A DNA stretch of 64,000 nt from Pseudomonadota bacterium (GTDB lineage Bacteria; Pseudomonadota; Gammaproteobacteria; Acidiferrobacterales; Acidiferrobacteraceae): assembly GCA_021819245.1 (NCBI GenBank), contig JAKARI010000012.1, positions 1 to 64,000 of the forward strand. Direction: 5' to 3'. Positions within the stretch are counted from its first letter, which is position 1. Every line of letters starts with the position of its first letter. The notes beneath the pieces are model-generated. The model did not search any database. It saw only the letters and a program-made list of their open reading frames with translations, and was not told the origin of the DNA. Made by a program: the position numbers and the translations under genes. Below are positions 7,523 through 16,846 of the stretch, one piece after another.

Positions 7523-9745
7523 ATGACCAGCCTTTCCTCGGATGGACGCCTCATGGATCACCGGACGCGGGGCGCGCCGCGCGCAGGGGTTCTGCTTGTG
7601 CTCTGGCTTGCCGCTCTTCCGGGTGTGGCTCGGGCCCTGGACAAGCGTGCCCCCTTAGGTGCGGCGCACGTTCAGGGCGGTGCGCCCGATGCGAGGGCCC
7701 TGTCCGCCCATGCGCCAGTGCGGGGCGCGCGTCCCCGGCAGGTCCCCAAGGGACCGATGCGGCACCCGTTTCAGCAAAAGATCCCGCGCGGCGAGATGCT
7801 GTTTAATTTCCGAAACGCCAGCATCCGCTCCGTGGTCCGCACGGTGGCCGCCATCACCGGCCGCAATTTCCTGGTCGATCCGCGCGTGCGCGGGAAGGTG
7901 ACGATCGTATCGGCAACGCCCGTGTCGGTGAAGGCCGCCTATGCCGTCTTTCTGGCGGCCCTCAAGGCGCAGGGCTTTTCCGCGGTCGCGGGGCCTGGTG
8001 GCGTGGTCACGGTGCTGCCGGCCGCCAATGCCCGCCAGGCGGCGCCGATCAGCAGCGTCTGGCCGCATGGCGGAGATCGGCTCGTGACCCAGATCATGCC
8101 GATAGAGGCCGGCAGTGCCGCCCAGGTCATGCCGCTTCTGCGGCCCCTCATGTCGAGCGCGGGCATCATCTCCGACTACGCGCCGGCCAATACCCTGATC
8201 GTGACCGATGACGCCGATAATATCCGCAGGCTCTTGCGCATCGTCTCCGGCCTCACCGCCCGCATGCGCGCGCCGGTGGCAATCGTCCCGCTTCAACACG
8301 CCTCGGCGGCGGGCATTGCCAAGCTTCTCGTGCGCCTGGGCGAGGCCCGGATGCCGGCCGTCTCCGGCGGCCTTGCGGGCGCCTATAGCCCCGCCACCGT
8401 CGTCCCCGATAGGCGCACAAACAGCCTGCTCGTGCGCGCCACGAGCGCCGCGAGGCGCCGATTCATCGAGGCACTGATTCGCAGGCTCGATGTGCGCGGC
8501 GCGGGCGCGGGCACCACGCATGTCGTGTACCTCAAAAACGCCCGCGCCGACACCATTGCAAAGATCCTGCGGGGTCTCGTGCGCGCCCAGGCGCGCGCTA
8601 CCGGCCCCATGCCCCCTACGATCACGGAGGGTCTGGTGCCGCCCGCCGGTGCCCGCGCATCAAGGCCGCGCGCGCAGACCTCTCTCGTGCAGGCCGACCC
8701 ATCGATCAATGCGCTCATCGTAAGTGCCCCCAACGCCGCGTACGACAGCCTGCGCGCGGTGATCGCCAAGCTCGACATACCGCGACCGCAGGTGTTCGTA
8801 CGGGCCCTCATCGCCGAGGTCACGGTCGACGATAGCGCGGAACTAGGCGTGCAATGGGCGGGCGCGGCCCCGGCCGGCGGCGGCGCGGTAGGCGGCATCA
8901 CGAATTTTCCCCTGACGGGCTCGGGTCTCGTCGCCACCGCCGAGAGCCCATCCGGCCTCGCGACCGAGGCCGGGCTTGCGCTCGGTTTCTTAAGCGGTAC
9001 GACGACACTGGCCGACGGACAGACGGCGATCGGGCTGTCGGCGTTCGCGCGCGCCCTGCAGTCGGTGTCGGGCGTCAATGTGCTTTCGACGCCCGATATC
9101 CTCACTCTCGACAATACCGAGGCGAAGATCATGGTGGGCCAGAACGTCCCATTCATAACAGGAAGCTATTCGACAGCAGGCATGACGGGTATGGCGGCCG
9201 TCAATCCCTTTCAGACGGTCGAGCGCAAAAACGTAGGACTTACCCTAAAGATCAAGCCGCAGATAACCGCCGGCAACAACATCAAGATGCGCATCTACGA
9301 AAACGTCTCGAGTATCGCCCCGAGCCTGTCGGGTGCCGTAGACCTCATAACCAATAAGCGGGAACTCAAGACCACGGTCATCGTCGCCAATGGCCGCACC
9401 ATAGTCTTGGGCGGCCTGATCAGCGACGAGATCGAGAATGACTGGCAAGGGGTGCCGCTTCTTGATGAGATCCCCGGGATCGGGGATCTGTTTCGGTACC
9501 GTGAGCGCGTCCGCAAAAAGACCGATCTCATGGTGTTCTTAAAGCCTGTCATCGTGCGCACAAGCGCGCAGAGCCGGCGGTTTACCGCCTCGCGCTATGC
9601 CATGATGCAGGCCGAGGAGCATGCCGCGCGCCTTTCGCGTTCGATGATACTGCCGAATTACCATGGGCCGGCGCTTACGCCCCGGACCGGAATCGGCGGG
9701 GGCGGTGTCCCGGGTATGCGGCTTCAGGGCCCCGCTCGTGAATGA
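7523..9745 (+). CDS. gspD: Type II secretion outer-membrane secretin GspD
   Basis: 740 residues. A signal-peptide-like start (GVLLVLWLAALPGVARA) is followed by an N0/N1 domain (MLFNFRNASIRSVVRTVAAI, GRNFLVDPRVRGKVTI), further ring-building repeats with QIMPIEAGSAAQVMPLLRPL and VVYLKNARADTIAKILRGLV, then the secretin domain (VLSTPDILTLDNTEAKIMVG, NVPFITGSYS) with the family signature VIVANGRTIVLGGLISDE near residues 620-640. It forms the channel through which folded proteins leave the periplasm. An alternative start at 7553 gives a shorter signal peptide. Confidence 0.96.
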   Translation: MTSLSSDGRLMDHRTRGAPRAGVLLVLWLAALPGVARALDKRAPLGAAHVQGGAPDARALSAHAPVRGARPRQVPKGPMRHPFQQKIPRGEMLFNFRNASIRSVVRTVAAITGRNFLVDPRVRGKVTIVSATPVSVKAAYAVFLAALKAQGFSAVAGPGGVVTVLPAANARQAAPISSVWPHGGDRLVTQIMPIEAGSAAQVMPLLRPLMSSAGIISDYAPANTLIVTDDADNIRRLLRIVSGLTARMRAPVAIVPLQHASAAGIAKLLVRLGEARMPAVSGGLAGAYSPATVVPDRRTNSLLVRATSAARRRFIEALIRRLDVRGAGAGTTHVVYLKNARADTIAKILRGLVRAQARATGPMPPTITEGLVPPAGARASRPRAQTSLVQADPSINALIVSAPNAAYDSLRAVIAKLDIPRPQVFVRALIAEVTVDDSAELGVQWAGAAPAGGGAVGGITNFPLTGSGLVATAESPSGLATEAGLALGFLSGTTTLADGQTAIGLSAFARALQSVSGVNVLSTPDILTLDNTEAKIMVGQNVPFITGSYSTAGMTGMAAVNPFQTVERKNVGLTLKIKPQITAGNNIKMRIYENVSSIAPSLSGAVDLITNKRELKTTVIVANGRTIVLGGLISDEIENDWQGVPLLDEIPGIGDLFRYRERVRKKTDLMVFLKPVIVRTSAQSRRFTASRYAMMQAEEHAARLSRSMILPNYHGPALTPRTGIGGGGVPGMRLQGPARE

Positions 9746-11180
9746 CCATGCCGATGACCCCCTGGAGCGGGAGTGGGTCGCGAGGATCCCGTATCGCTTT
9801 GCCCGGCGCCATGGGGTGATCTGTGTCGGGCTGGTGGCCGATGAGGTCGTGATCTGGCAGCGGGCCCCGGCCCCGGCGCCGGTAGTCTCCGAGATCGAGC
9901 GGGTCCTGCGCAGGCCGCTCAGGCTAAAGACCGTGGGCGAAGAGCGGTTTGCGGCGGCGCTCGGCACGGGCTATGCGCGCGACAGGGCGCATGCCCAAAA
10001 GATCATGGGAGACCTCGATGACACCCTCGATCTCGCGTGGCTCGCGAGTCAGCTGCCCAAGACCGAGGACGTCCTGGAGGGGGAGGGCGATGCCCCGGTC
10101 GTGCGTCTGATCAACGCCCTGCTCGCGCAGGCGGTCCGCGAACAGGCGTCGGACATCCATGTCGAGCCGTTCGAGGGCCGGTCGCTCGTGCGGTTTCGCA
10201 TCGACGGGGTGCTGCGTGATGTCATAGAGCCGCAAAAGGCGGCGCACGCGATCCTGGCATCGCGCATCAAGGTTATGGCGCGGCTCGATATCGCCGAAAA
10301 ACGCCTCCCTCAGGATGGCCGTATGACCTTGCAGGTGGCGGGGCGGACGGTCGACGTGCGCGTCTCCACGATCCCCGCGGCGCATGGCGAGCGCGTGGTG
10401 ATGCGGCTTTTGGATAAGCATGCGGATCGTCTGAATGTGCGCGCGCTCGGCATGGCGGACGATACGCTTGCGGCATTGCAGGCCCTCGTGCGCCGGCCCC
10501 ATGGGGTTTTGCTGGTGACCGGCCCCACCGGTTCGGGCAAGACCACCACGCTGTATGCCCTGCTCAGGGAGCTTGATGTGCGCGGCGCGAACATCATGAC
10601 CGTCGAGGACCCGATCGAATACCATCTCGACGGCGTAGGGCAGATTCAGGTCAACCCCCGCATCGAGCTCACCTTTGCCCGGGTGCTGCGCGCGATCCTA
10701 AGGCAGGACCCCGATATCGTCATGATAGGCGAGATCCGGGACCTCGAAACCGCTCAGATCGCGGTGCAGGCCGGCCTCACCGGCCACCTGGTGCTGGCAA
10801 CTCTGCACACCCATGACGCCGTGGGGGCCGTGACGCGCCTTGTGGATATGGGCATAGAGCCATTCCTTGTGGCCACGGTGCTCATCGGGGTCCTGGCCCA
10901 GCGCCTCGTGCGCACGGTGTGCGGCCTGTGTCGCGGCCATGCGCAGGCCCGCCCGTGTCCGGCGTGCGGGGCCACCGGGCTGTGCGGGCGCACGGGACTC
11001 TATGAACTCTTCATCGTCACCGATCCCGTAAGGGCCCTGATTCACGACCGGGCCCCCGAGGCGCGCGTGCGCGCGCTGGCGCTCGAGTGCGGCCTGCGGA
11101 GCCTCCATCAAGACGGCCTGCGGGCTGCGGCCTTGGGGCGCACCACCCTGGATGAAGTCGCGCGCGTGTCTCGAGACTGA
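9738..11180 (+). CDS. gspE: Type II secretion ATPase GspE
   Basis: 480 residues from a GTG at 9738 that overlaps the gspD stop by 8 bases; an ATG at 9663 would overlap by 83. Walker A GPTGSGKTTTLYA near residue 262, Walker B region DPDIVMIGEIRD near 325, and Asp/His boxes (TVEDPIEYHLDGVGQIQVN, LVLATLHTHDAVGAVTRL). It drives pseudopilus assembly from the cytoplasmic face. Oddity: the zinc-binding cysteines, normally two CxxC pairs about 29 residues apart, are compressed to CGLC-x8-CPAC (about residues 395-410). Confidence 0.95.
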   Translation: MNDHADDPLEREWVARIPYRFARRHGVICVGLVADEVVIWQRAPAPAPVVSEIERVLRRPLRLKTVGEERFAAALGTGYARDRAHAQKIMGDLDDTLDLAWLASQLPKTEDVLEGEGDAPVVRLINALLAQAVREQASDIHVEPFEGRSLVRFRIDGVLRDVIEPQKAAHAILASRIKVMARLDIAEKRLPQDGRMTLQVAGRTVDVRVSTIPAAHGERVVMRLLDKHADRLNVRALGMADDTLAALQALVRRPHGVLLVTGPTGSGKTTTLYALLRELDVRGANIMTVEDPIEYHLDGVGQIQVNPRIELTFARVLRAILRQDPDIVMIGEIRDLETAQIAVQAGLTGHLVLATLHTHDAVGAVTRLVDMGIEPFLVATVLIGVLAQRLVRTVCGLCRGHAQARPCPACGATGLCGRTGLYELFIVTDPVRALIHDRAPEARVRALALECGLRSLHQDGLRAAALGRTTLDEVARVSRD

Positions 11181-11184
11181 CGCC

Positions 11185-12396
11185 ATGACGGCATTCGAAT
11201 ACGAGGCGCTTTGTGGCGACGGGCGCGCCGTCACGGGCGTCATGGAAGGTGACGCCGAGCGGGTGGTCCGCGCCCTTTTGCGTGAACGGGGGCTCGTGCC
11301 CGTGCGGGTCGCGCCGATTGTGCCAAGGCCTGCCCGGCCCCGGCCTTGGGGCGGGCAGGACAGCCTTGGGGCTGCGGAGCTCGCGCTCATCACGCGTGAG
11401 CTCGCGACCTTGGTGGCGGCCGGGCTTCCGATCGAGGAGGCCCTGCAGGCCCTGACGGAGCATGCCGGGTCCGGGCGTGCCCGCAAGATCCTTGCGGCGA
11501 TACGCGCGCGCGTGCGCGAGGGGCAGGCCCTGGCCCAGGCCCTGGGGGATGTCCCAGGGGTGTTTCCGCCCCTGTACCGGCATCTCGTGGCCGCCGGCGA
11601 ACAGTCCGGCAAACTCCCGGTTATCCTGGAGCGGCTCGCTGACTACACTGAGCAGCGCCAGGCGTTGACGCAGAGACTGCGCGCGGCCTGTCTCTATCCG
11701 GCGCTGGTTGCGGGGGTTGCCATCATGATCGCAGGCGGTTTGCTCGTATACGTCGTGCCGCGGATCACGCAGGTCTTCGTTGACAGCGGTGCGCCGCTCC
11801 CGTGGGCCACGCGCGCCCTGATCGCCGGGAGCGCCCTCGTGAGGCGGGGAGGGGTGTTATGGCCGGTCATCATAGCCGCGACCGTGTTGACGGGGCGGTG
11901 GCTTTTGCAGGACCGCAAACGCCGGTGCGCATGGCATGGGGTGTGGCTGCGCGTGCCCTTGTTTGGACGGCTCATACGCGGCGTGAATGCCGCGCGGCTT
12001 GCGAGCACGCTGGCGATGCTCGCGGGCTCCGGGATCCCGCTTTTGGCGGCCCTCGACGCAGCCATGCACGTCGTCAGCAATCTGCCGATGCGCGATGCCC
12101 TGGACACCGTCCGGCGCGAGGTGCGCGAGGGCGGCCCGCTTGGCCATTCCCTCGCGCGGACGAGGCTCTTCCCGCCGCTTGTGATTCGCATGATAGAAAG
12201 CGGCGAGGCGAGCGGGTCCCTCGATACCATGCTCGCACGCGCCGCCGCCGCCCAGACACGCGAGATCGAGGGTCTGGCGGCCATCCTCACAGGGCTTATG
12301 GAGCCTCTGCTCACCCTGGTGATGGGGGCGATAGTGCTTTTTATAGTGCTTGCGATCCTCATGCCGATATTCGATATGAACCAACTCATAAAGTGA
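11185..12396 (+). CDS. gspF: Type II secretion inner-membrane platform protein GspF
   Basis: 403 residues from the ATG at 11185 (MTAFEYEALCGDGRAVTG), just after the gspE stop. Two homologous T2SSF domains: LITRELATLVAAGLPIEEAL followed by VAAGEQSGKLPVILERLADY in the first, and ARLASTLAMLAGSGIPLLAA with ESGEASGSLDTMLARAAA in the second. Three membrane segments, the last being LLTLVMGAIVLFIVLAILMP. It anchors GspE and GspL at the membrane. The window also carries its pilus paralogue pilC at 25 kb. Confidence 0.95.
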   Translation: MTAFEYEALCGDGRAVTGVMEGDAERVVRALLRERGLVPVRVAPIVPRPARPRPWGGQDSLGAAELALITRELATLVAAGLPIEEALQALTEHAGSGRARKILAAIRARVREGQALAQALGDVPGVFPPLYRHLVAAGEQSGKLPVILERLADYTEQRQALTQRLRAACLYPALVAGVAIMIAGGLLVYVVPRITQVFVDSGAPLPWATRALIAGSALVRRGGVLWPVIIAATVLTGRWLLQDRKRRCAWHGVWLRVPLFGRLIRGVNAARLASTLAMLAGSGIPLLAALDAAMHVVSNLPMRDALDTVRREVREGGPLGHSLARTRLFPPLVIRMIESGEASGSLDTMLARAAAAQTREIEGLAAILTGLMEPLLTLVMGAIVLFIVLAILMPIFDMNQLIK

Positions 12397-12821
12397 ATGC
12401 CGTGAACCACGAAGAGCGATTGCAGGGATTTACCCTTATCGAAATCATGGTGGTCATGGCCATCGTGGGAATTCTGGCGGCGGTGATCGTCCCCAAGATC
12501 ATGAATCGCCCCGGTCAGGCGCGTATCGTTGCGGCCAAGAACGATATTCGCGCAATCGTAAGCGCCTTGAAGCTCTATCGCCTTGACAACGGCCGCTATC
12601 CGACCGAGCACCAGGGCCTGAAGGCCCTGGTGCGCAGGCCGGACTTTGGTCCCCCGGCGGCCGATTGGCGCACGGGCGGTTATCTGGCACGCCTGCCGGT
12701 CGATCCTTGGGGGCGGCCGTATCAGTATCTGAACCCCGGCATTCATGGGCGCATCGACGTCTTTAGCTACGGGCCGCGCGGAAAGGGGCATGGCATGAAG
12801 GGTGTCATCGGTTCATGGTAA
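12393..12821 (+). CDS. gspG: Major pseudopilin GspG
   Basis: 142 residues from a GTG whose GTGA overlaps the gspF stop; a second GTG at 12402 is equally possible. Prepilin cleavage site QG/FTLIEIMVVMAIVGILAA with Glu at +5, then the GspG body with YPTEHQGLKALVRRP and DPWGRPYQYLNPGIHGRID, including the conserved DPWG and calcium-site region near the C-terminus. It forms the shaft of the pseudopilus. Confidence 0.95.
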   Translation: MNAVNHEERLQGFTLIEIMVVMAIVGILAAVIVPKIMNRPGQARIVAAKNDIRAIVSALKLYRLDNGRYPTEHQGLKALVRRPDFGPPAADWRTGGYLARLPVDPWGRPYQYLNPGIHGRIDVFSYGPRGKGHGMKGVIGSW

Positions 12822-13297
12822 ACGAGGTCGCAGACCGGGGCTTTACGCTGTTTGAGACCCTGATCGTGCTCGCCCTGATCGGCATCATGCTGGCGGTGGT
12901 GGCGCCCCGGTTCGGACAGGAGGCCGGGCCCTCGGCGCGCCGCGCGGGCGCGCGCCTGATCTCGCTCCTTAGGGCATCGCGCCTGCAGGCCCTCGTAACC
13001 GGCCGCTCGTACCGCGTGGTCTTTTACAGGCACGGATACGCGTTTCAAAGACGTGATGGCAAGGGGCGCTTTGATGCGGTGCGCGGTACCTTGTTTCGAG
13101 CGCGGCACCTGCCGGCGGGCATGGCCATACGGGGGATCGGCAGGCGCCATGCCGTGGTGTTTAGGCCAAGCGGTCTTGTGCGCGCCTTTCGTATAGGGAT
13201 CGTGGCGCGGGATGGACGGTTTGTCGTGCGAGGTAACGGGGATGGGCGCATTCAGGGGTGGGCGCGGGGCGGACGGCCGGGGGTTTACGCTCCTTGA
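12815..13297 (+). CDS. gspH: Minor pseudopilin GspH
   Basis: 160 residues; overlaps gspG by 7 bases. Cleavage site RG/FTLFETLIVLALIGIMLA with Glu +5, then LISLLRASRLQALVTGRSYR, the typical GspH/FimT segment after the helix, and a beta-rich Arg-heavy C-terminus. Position between gspG and gspI supports GspH. Confidence 0.88.
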   Translation: MVNEVADRGFTLFETLIVLALIGIMLAVVAPRFGQEAGPSARRAGARLISLLRASRLQALVTGRSYRVVFYRHGYAFQRRDGKGRFDAVRGTLFRARHLPAGMAIRGIGRRHAVVFRPSGLVRAFRIGIVARDGRFVVRGNGDGRIQGWARGGRPGVYAP

Positions 13298-13628
13298 GGT
13301 GTTGATCGCGCTCGTTATTCTGGCGATTGCGCTCGCGGCGGTGATGCGAAGTCTGATCGGCGCGATCTCGATCTCGGGTGCGTTACGGGACCGGATTCTG
13401 GCGTTATGGGTGGCCGAGAATCGGCTGACGCGTGTGGAGGCCATGGTCCGGTGGCCGCCCCTGGGCGTTCGGCATACGCGCGCGCATGAGGACGGGCGGC
13501 GTTTTGCCGTGGTGACGCGTGTGGCACGCACCGCCTTGCGCGGGGTGCGGCGCGTTGGCATCACGGTCCGCCGCCCAAGGCACCGCGAGGTCTTGATGCG
13601 GCTTATAGGCCTCGTGCGCAGGCCATGA
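13242..13628 (+). CDS. gspI: Minor pseudopilin GspI
   Basis: 128 residues from the ATG at 13242, preceded by GAGG; this start overlaps gspH by 56 bases. Cleavage site RG/FTLLEVLIALVILAIALA, then LWVAENRLTRVEAM, matching the AxNxL segment conserved after the helix in GspI. GspI, J and K form the tip complex of the pseudopilus. Confidence 0.9.
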   Translation: MGAFRGGRGADGRGFTLLEVLIALVILAIALAAVMRSLIGAISISGALRDRILALWVAENRLTRVEAMVRWPPLGVRHTRAHEDGRRFAVVTRVARTALRGVRRVGITVRRPRHREVLMRLIGLVRRP

Positions 13629-14218
13629 GCCGGGCCTCGGGGTTTACTGTGCTCGAGATGGCGGTGGCGATCGCGATCTTTGCGGTGGCCGGGGCGATGG
13701 CCTATGCCGGCCTGGATCGCGCAATCGCTATCCAGGCACGACTTGCCGCCGTGCGCCGGCGCTGGCAGGGGCGCGAGGTGGCCTATTACCGGCTGGCCGA
13801 TGGGCTCGCGCAGGCGCGCGATCGGGCGGTGCGCAATGGCGCAGGCGCCTTGGTGCCGCCGTTTGTCATCCGCCGGGCAGGCGCGGGTACACGGCTTGAT
13901 TTTACGACCGCGGACAGACCCGGGTGGGGTCCCGGCCCGGTGAGCGGCCTGTCGCGCGTCGGTTATGAGGATCGCCGTGGGCGGCTGCTCTGGCGGCGCT
14001 GGGCCGTGCCGGATCGTGTCCCCGGCAGGCGCCAGGTGAAGGAGGTCTTGATGCGCGGCGTGCAACGTTTCGAGGCACGGGTCCTGGCCCCTACCGGCCT
14101 GTATGTGCGGACCTGGCCGCCAGCCGGAGGCCCGGCCCTGGTCCCGGCGGTCGTCAAGGTGGTGCTCACCCTTGATGACGGCCGCCACATCCGCTGGCTC
14201 TTTTCCGTCGGCCGATGA
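13625..14218 (+). CDS. gspJ: Minor pseudopilin GspJ
   Basis: 197 residues; ATGA overlap with gspI. Cleavage site SG/FTVLEMAVAIAIFAVAGA, then AMAYAGLDRAIAIQARLAAV and GspJ-typical RVGYEDRRGRLLWRRWAVPD in the C-terminal half, ending with LTLDDGRHIRWLFSVGR. Component of the I-J-K tip complex. Confidence 0.93.
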   Translation: MSRASGFTVLEMAVAIAIFAVAGAMAYAGLDRAIAIQARLAAVRRRWQGREVAYYRLADGLAQARDRAVRNGAGALVPPFVIRRAGAGTRLDFTTADRPGWGPGPVSGLSRVGYEDRRGRLLWRRWAVPDRVPGRRQVKEVLMRGVQRFEARVLAPTGLYVRTWPPAGGPALVPAVVKVVLTLDDGRHIRWLFSVGR

Positions 14219-15150
14219 CAGGCGAGCGGGGTCTTGCGCTCATCATGGCGCTCTTGGTGGTGGCGCTCGTAGCCGCCATCGCCGGCGCGCTCATGCGCGG
14301 CGAGTCGGTATGGCTCACAGAGACTGCCGATATCCGCGCCCAGGCGCAGGCGCAGGCGGCCATCGATGGGGTGTTGCGGGTGGCGGCCGTATTGGTGACC
14401 GCGCAAGGGCGCCGTGATCGCATCGATGACAGGGCCGAGCGCTGGGCCGGCCGGTGGCCGCCGTGGCCCGTGGCGGGAGGGACTGTGCGCGCGCGGCTTA
14501 TAGACCCGCAAGGGCGCTTTAATCTGAACGACCTGGTGGTGGCGGGGCGCGTCGTGCCGGCGGCGTTGGCGGTGTTTGCCCGGCTCCTGCGGCTTGCCGG
14601 TCTCAACCCGGGGCTTGCCCGGGCGGTGGCGGCATGGGAGATCCCGCCGGGTTGGCCCGGGGGTCGAATCGATGCGGTTTATGGAGGGCGCCGGACCCCG
14701 TACTGGGCCGCACGCGCGCCATTGTCCCGCGTCAGCGAGCTCAGTCTCGTGCCGGGTTTCAGTGCCCGCGTCGTGCGCGTGCTCAGACCCTATATCGCGG
14801 CCCTGCCGCGCCCGACACCGATCAATGTCGACACCGCGCCTTCCTTGGTGCTGTGCGCCTTGTGTCCGGGCCTCACCCCGGAAGAGGCACGGATTGTCCG
14901 TCGTGAGGCGCTGCGCACGCCGTTTGCGAGCGCGGCCGCGTTTGGAGAGGTCCTTCCCCGGGGCGTGCAGCCGGCCTATCGGGCCGTGACGCGCACGCAT
15001 TACTTCCTGGTGCGCGTGACCGCCCGCTTCGCGGGCCTTGTGGCGCGCCGCCAGGGGCTCTTATACCGCGCATCGCGCACGCAAGTGACCGTCATCGTAT
15101 GGCAGGAGGCGTCATGGGGGCATCATCGTATCCCGCCGGCCCGCGCCTGA
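14215..15150 (+). CDS. gspK: Minor pseudopilin GspK
   Basis: 311 residues; ATGA overlap with gspJ. The helix RG/LALIMALLVVALVAAIAG lacks Glu at +5, as expected for GspK. It has the family's long body with LIDPQGRFNLNDLVV near 95-110, a helix-hairpin-helix-like second half (ISRVSELSLVPG-like ARAPLSRVSELSLVPGFSA, INVDTAPSLVLCALCPGLTP) and a C-terminal beta strand region. It caps the pseudopilus tip. Confidence 0.94.
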   Translation: MTGERGLALIMALLVVALVAAIAGALMRGESVWLTETADIRAQAQAQAAIDGVLRVAAVLVTAQGRRDRIDDRAERWAGRWPPWPVAGGTVRARLIDPQGRFNLNDLVVAGRVVPAALAVFARLLRLAGLNPGLARAVAAWEIPPGWPGGRIDAVYGGRRTPYWAARAPLSRVSELSLVPGFSARVVRVLRPYIAALPRPTPINVDTAPSLVLCALCPGLTPEEARIVRREALRTPFASAAAFGEVLPRGVQPAYRAVTRTHYFLVRVTARFAGLVARRQGLLYRASRTQVTVIVWQEASWGHHRIPPARA

Positions 15151-16346
15151 AGGTCGGCGCACATGCCTGGCATGTGTTTCTGGCGCGCACCTTTCCCGAG
15201 GACCCTTGCGTCGAGTGGCGTACCCCGCAGGGTGAGATCGGACAGGGACCGCTGTCTCTGCTCCCGGAGGCGGCGCGCCGGGGGCCGATTCATGTCTGGA
15301 GCCCATCGCCCGAGACATTGCTTTCGGTCGCGCCCTGGCCGGGACGCTCCCGCCGACGCCTGGCGCAGGCCTTGCCTTACCTCCTCGAGGAGCAGTTGCT
15401 GGCCGATCCGGCGGCCCTGGAATTCTCCTACCGTGACACGGGGGCCGGGGTGTTCGTGGCGGTGACTGCCAAGGAGAGATTGGCGGCGTGGGGCGCGGCG
15501 CTTGGCGCGGCGCGCCTGCGCGCGCGTGTGTGCCCGGTGACGTTTGCGCTCGCATGGCACGCACGGAGCTGGTCTTGTTGTGTCCGCGCGGGCCAATGGG
15601 TGTTGCGCACGGGGCCCCTGAGCGGCTTTGGGGCGGCCGGTTCGCCGACACAGATCCCGGCGGCCGTCTGCCAGGCCTTCGAAGGGGCCGTGAAGGCCGG
15701 GCGCGCGCCGGAGGTGATCGTCGTATTCGAGGGCGACGAGGCCTTGCGCGCCCGCATCACGGCTGCGTTCGGCATCCCGGTTACTGCGGATCCGCGGCCG
15801 CTTGCGCTCGGGCAGGTGCCGCCCTTTGATCTCTGTGAGGCCGGGGGTGCGGCTCTGGCCGGCGGGCGTGCGGCGCTCGACGCCCTGCGGCCGGCCGTGA
15901 TCGCGCTTAGTCTCATGTTCGTGCTGGGATTTGGCGGGACCCTGATCGACTGGATGCGCCTGGCGCGCGCGCAGGCGTCTCTCCGCGCTCAGATGACGAA
16001 GGTCTTTCGGGGAAGCTTTCCGCATGTCCCGGTGCTCGATCCGGCACGCCAGATGCGCGCGGGTTGGGCGCGCCTGGCGGCGGGCTCGGGCGCCGTGGGG
16101 CCTGGCCTTCTGACCCTCCTCGCCTCTGCGGGTCCGGTGCTTGCGGGCCTTAAGGAGAGTACGCTCATGCGCCTGACCTATCGCCATGGGCAGGTCCATT
16201 GCCTGATGCGCATGGCCCGCCTTTCGACCTTACGTGCCCTGCGCCGGGACATCGGGCGGCGCGGCCTGTCTATGCGGGTGGTGCGCGTGACGAGCCGCCG
16301 CGCGGGTATTCAGGTACAGATCACGATCACAGGCAGCGGTCCATGA
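15114..16346 (+). CDS. gspL: Type II secretion inner-membrane protein GspL
   Basis: 410 residues from the ATG at 15114, six bases after AGGAGG; a reading from 15099 lacks such a site. The cytoplasmic actin-like domain (RSRRRLAQALPYLLEEQLLA near residue 78) is followed by a membrane helix near 262-283 (AVIALSLMFVLGFGGTLID) and a ferredoxin-like periplasmic domain. It binds GspE on one side and GspM on the other. The sequence is divergent, so the call rests on layout and operon position as well. Confidence 0.9.
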   Translation: MGASSYPAGPRLKVGAHAWHVFLARTFPEDPCVEWRTPQGEIGQGPLSLLPEAARRGPIHVWSPSPETLLSVAPWPGRSRRRLAQALPYLLEEQLLADPAALEFSYRDTGAGVFVAVTAKERLAAWGAALGAARLRARVCPVTFALAWHARSWSCCVRAGQWVLRTGPLSGFGAAGSPTQIPAAVCQAFEGAVKAGRAPEVIVVFEGDEALRARITAAFGIPVTADPRPLALGQVPPFDLCEAGGAALAGGRAALDALRPAVIALSLMFVLGFGGTLIDWMRLARAQASLRAQMTKVFRGSFPHVPVLDPARQMRAGWARLAAGSGAVGPGLLTLLASAGPVLAGLKESTLMRLTYRHGQVHCLMRMARLSTLRALRRDIGRRGLSMRVVRVTSRRAGIQVQITITGSGP

Positions 16347-16846
16347 CGACCATGACAGCCGCCCTGTCACGCCTGCCGGCATTCTGGCGCGCATGCGGGG
16401 CCCGGGGGCGCCGGCGCATCCTCCTTGCCGCGTGGCTCCTGGGTCCGATCCTTTTTTACGGCCTTCTTTGGCGGCCCCTGGCGGCACACGTCCGCCAAGG
16501 GGCGCAGCTTGTGCCCAGGCAGCGCGCGGCGCTTGCGGTCATGCGCAAGGAGGCGGCCCTGGTGCGCGCGCTGCGCGCCCATGCCGGCCACGCGCCTTCG
16601 GGCGCCCGACTTTTGCGCGTGATCAGGCGGCGTGCAAGGGCCCTGGCGGCCGGCACGGCGCTTACCTCGCTCTCGATGCAGGGCGCGCGCCGTGTCTCGG
16701 CGGTCTTCGTCCGGGCCCCGTTTACAACCCTGGTGCGCCTGCTCGCGGATCTGAGTGCGCGCGGAATCGTCGCGACGCGCGCGATACTGAAGCCCGCGGG
16801 CGCGGGGTATGTGAGCGGGTCGGTGATATGGGTCCGTTACGGATGA
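16343..16846 (+). CDS. gspM: Type II secretion inner-membrane protein GspM
   Basis: 167 residues from an ATG overlapping the gspL stop (ATGA). One membrane helix at about 28-48 (ILLAAWLLGPILFYGLLW) and a periplasmic part with LVPRQRAALAVMRKEAALVR and a ferredoxin-like end (SLSMQGARRVSAVFVRAPF, TLVRLLADLSARGI). Size and position match GspM. Confidence 0.88.
   Translation: MTTMTAALSRLPAFWRACGARGRRRILLAAWLLGPILFYGLLWRPLAAHVRQGAQLVPRQRAALAVMRKEAALVRALRAHAGHAPSGARLLRVIRRRARALAAGTALTSLSMQGARRVSAVFVRAPFTTLVRLLADLSARGIVATRAILKPAGAGYVSGSVIWVRYG

Noticed and set aside
11802-12392. An N-terminal extension of GspG inside gspF
   Set aside because: It is an out-of-frame shadow of gspF; the prepilin leader fixes the start at 12393 or 12402.
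14201-16199. Several minus-strand frames of 150-350 residues across gspK and gspL
   Set aside because: High-GC antisense shadows; Arg/Pro-rich composition and no start context.
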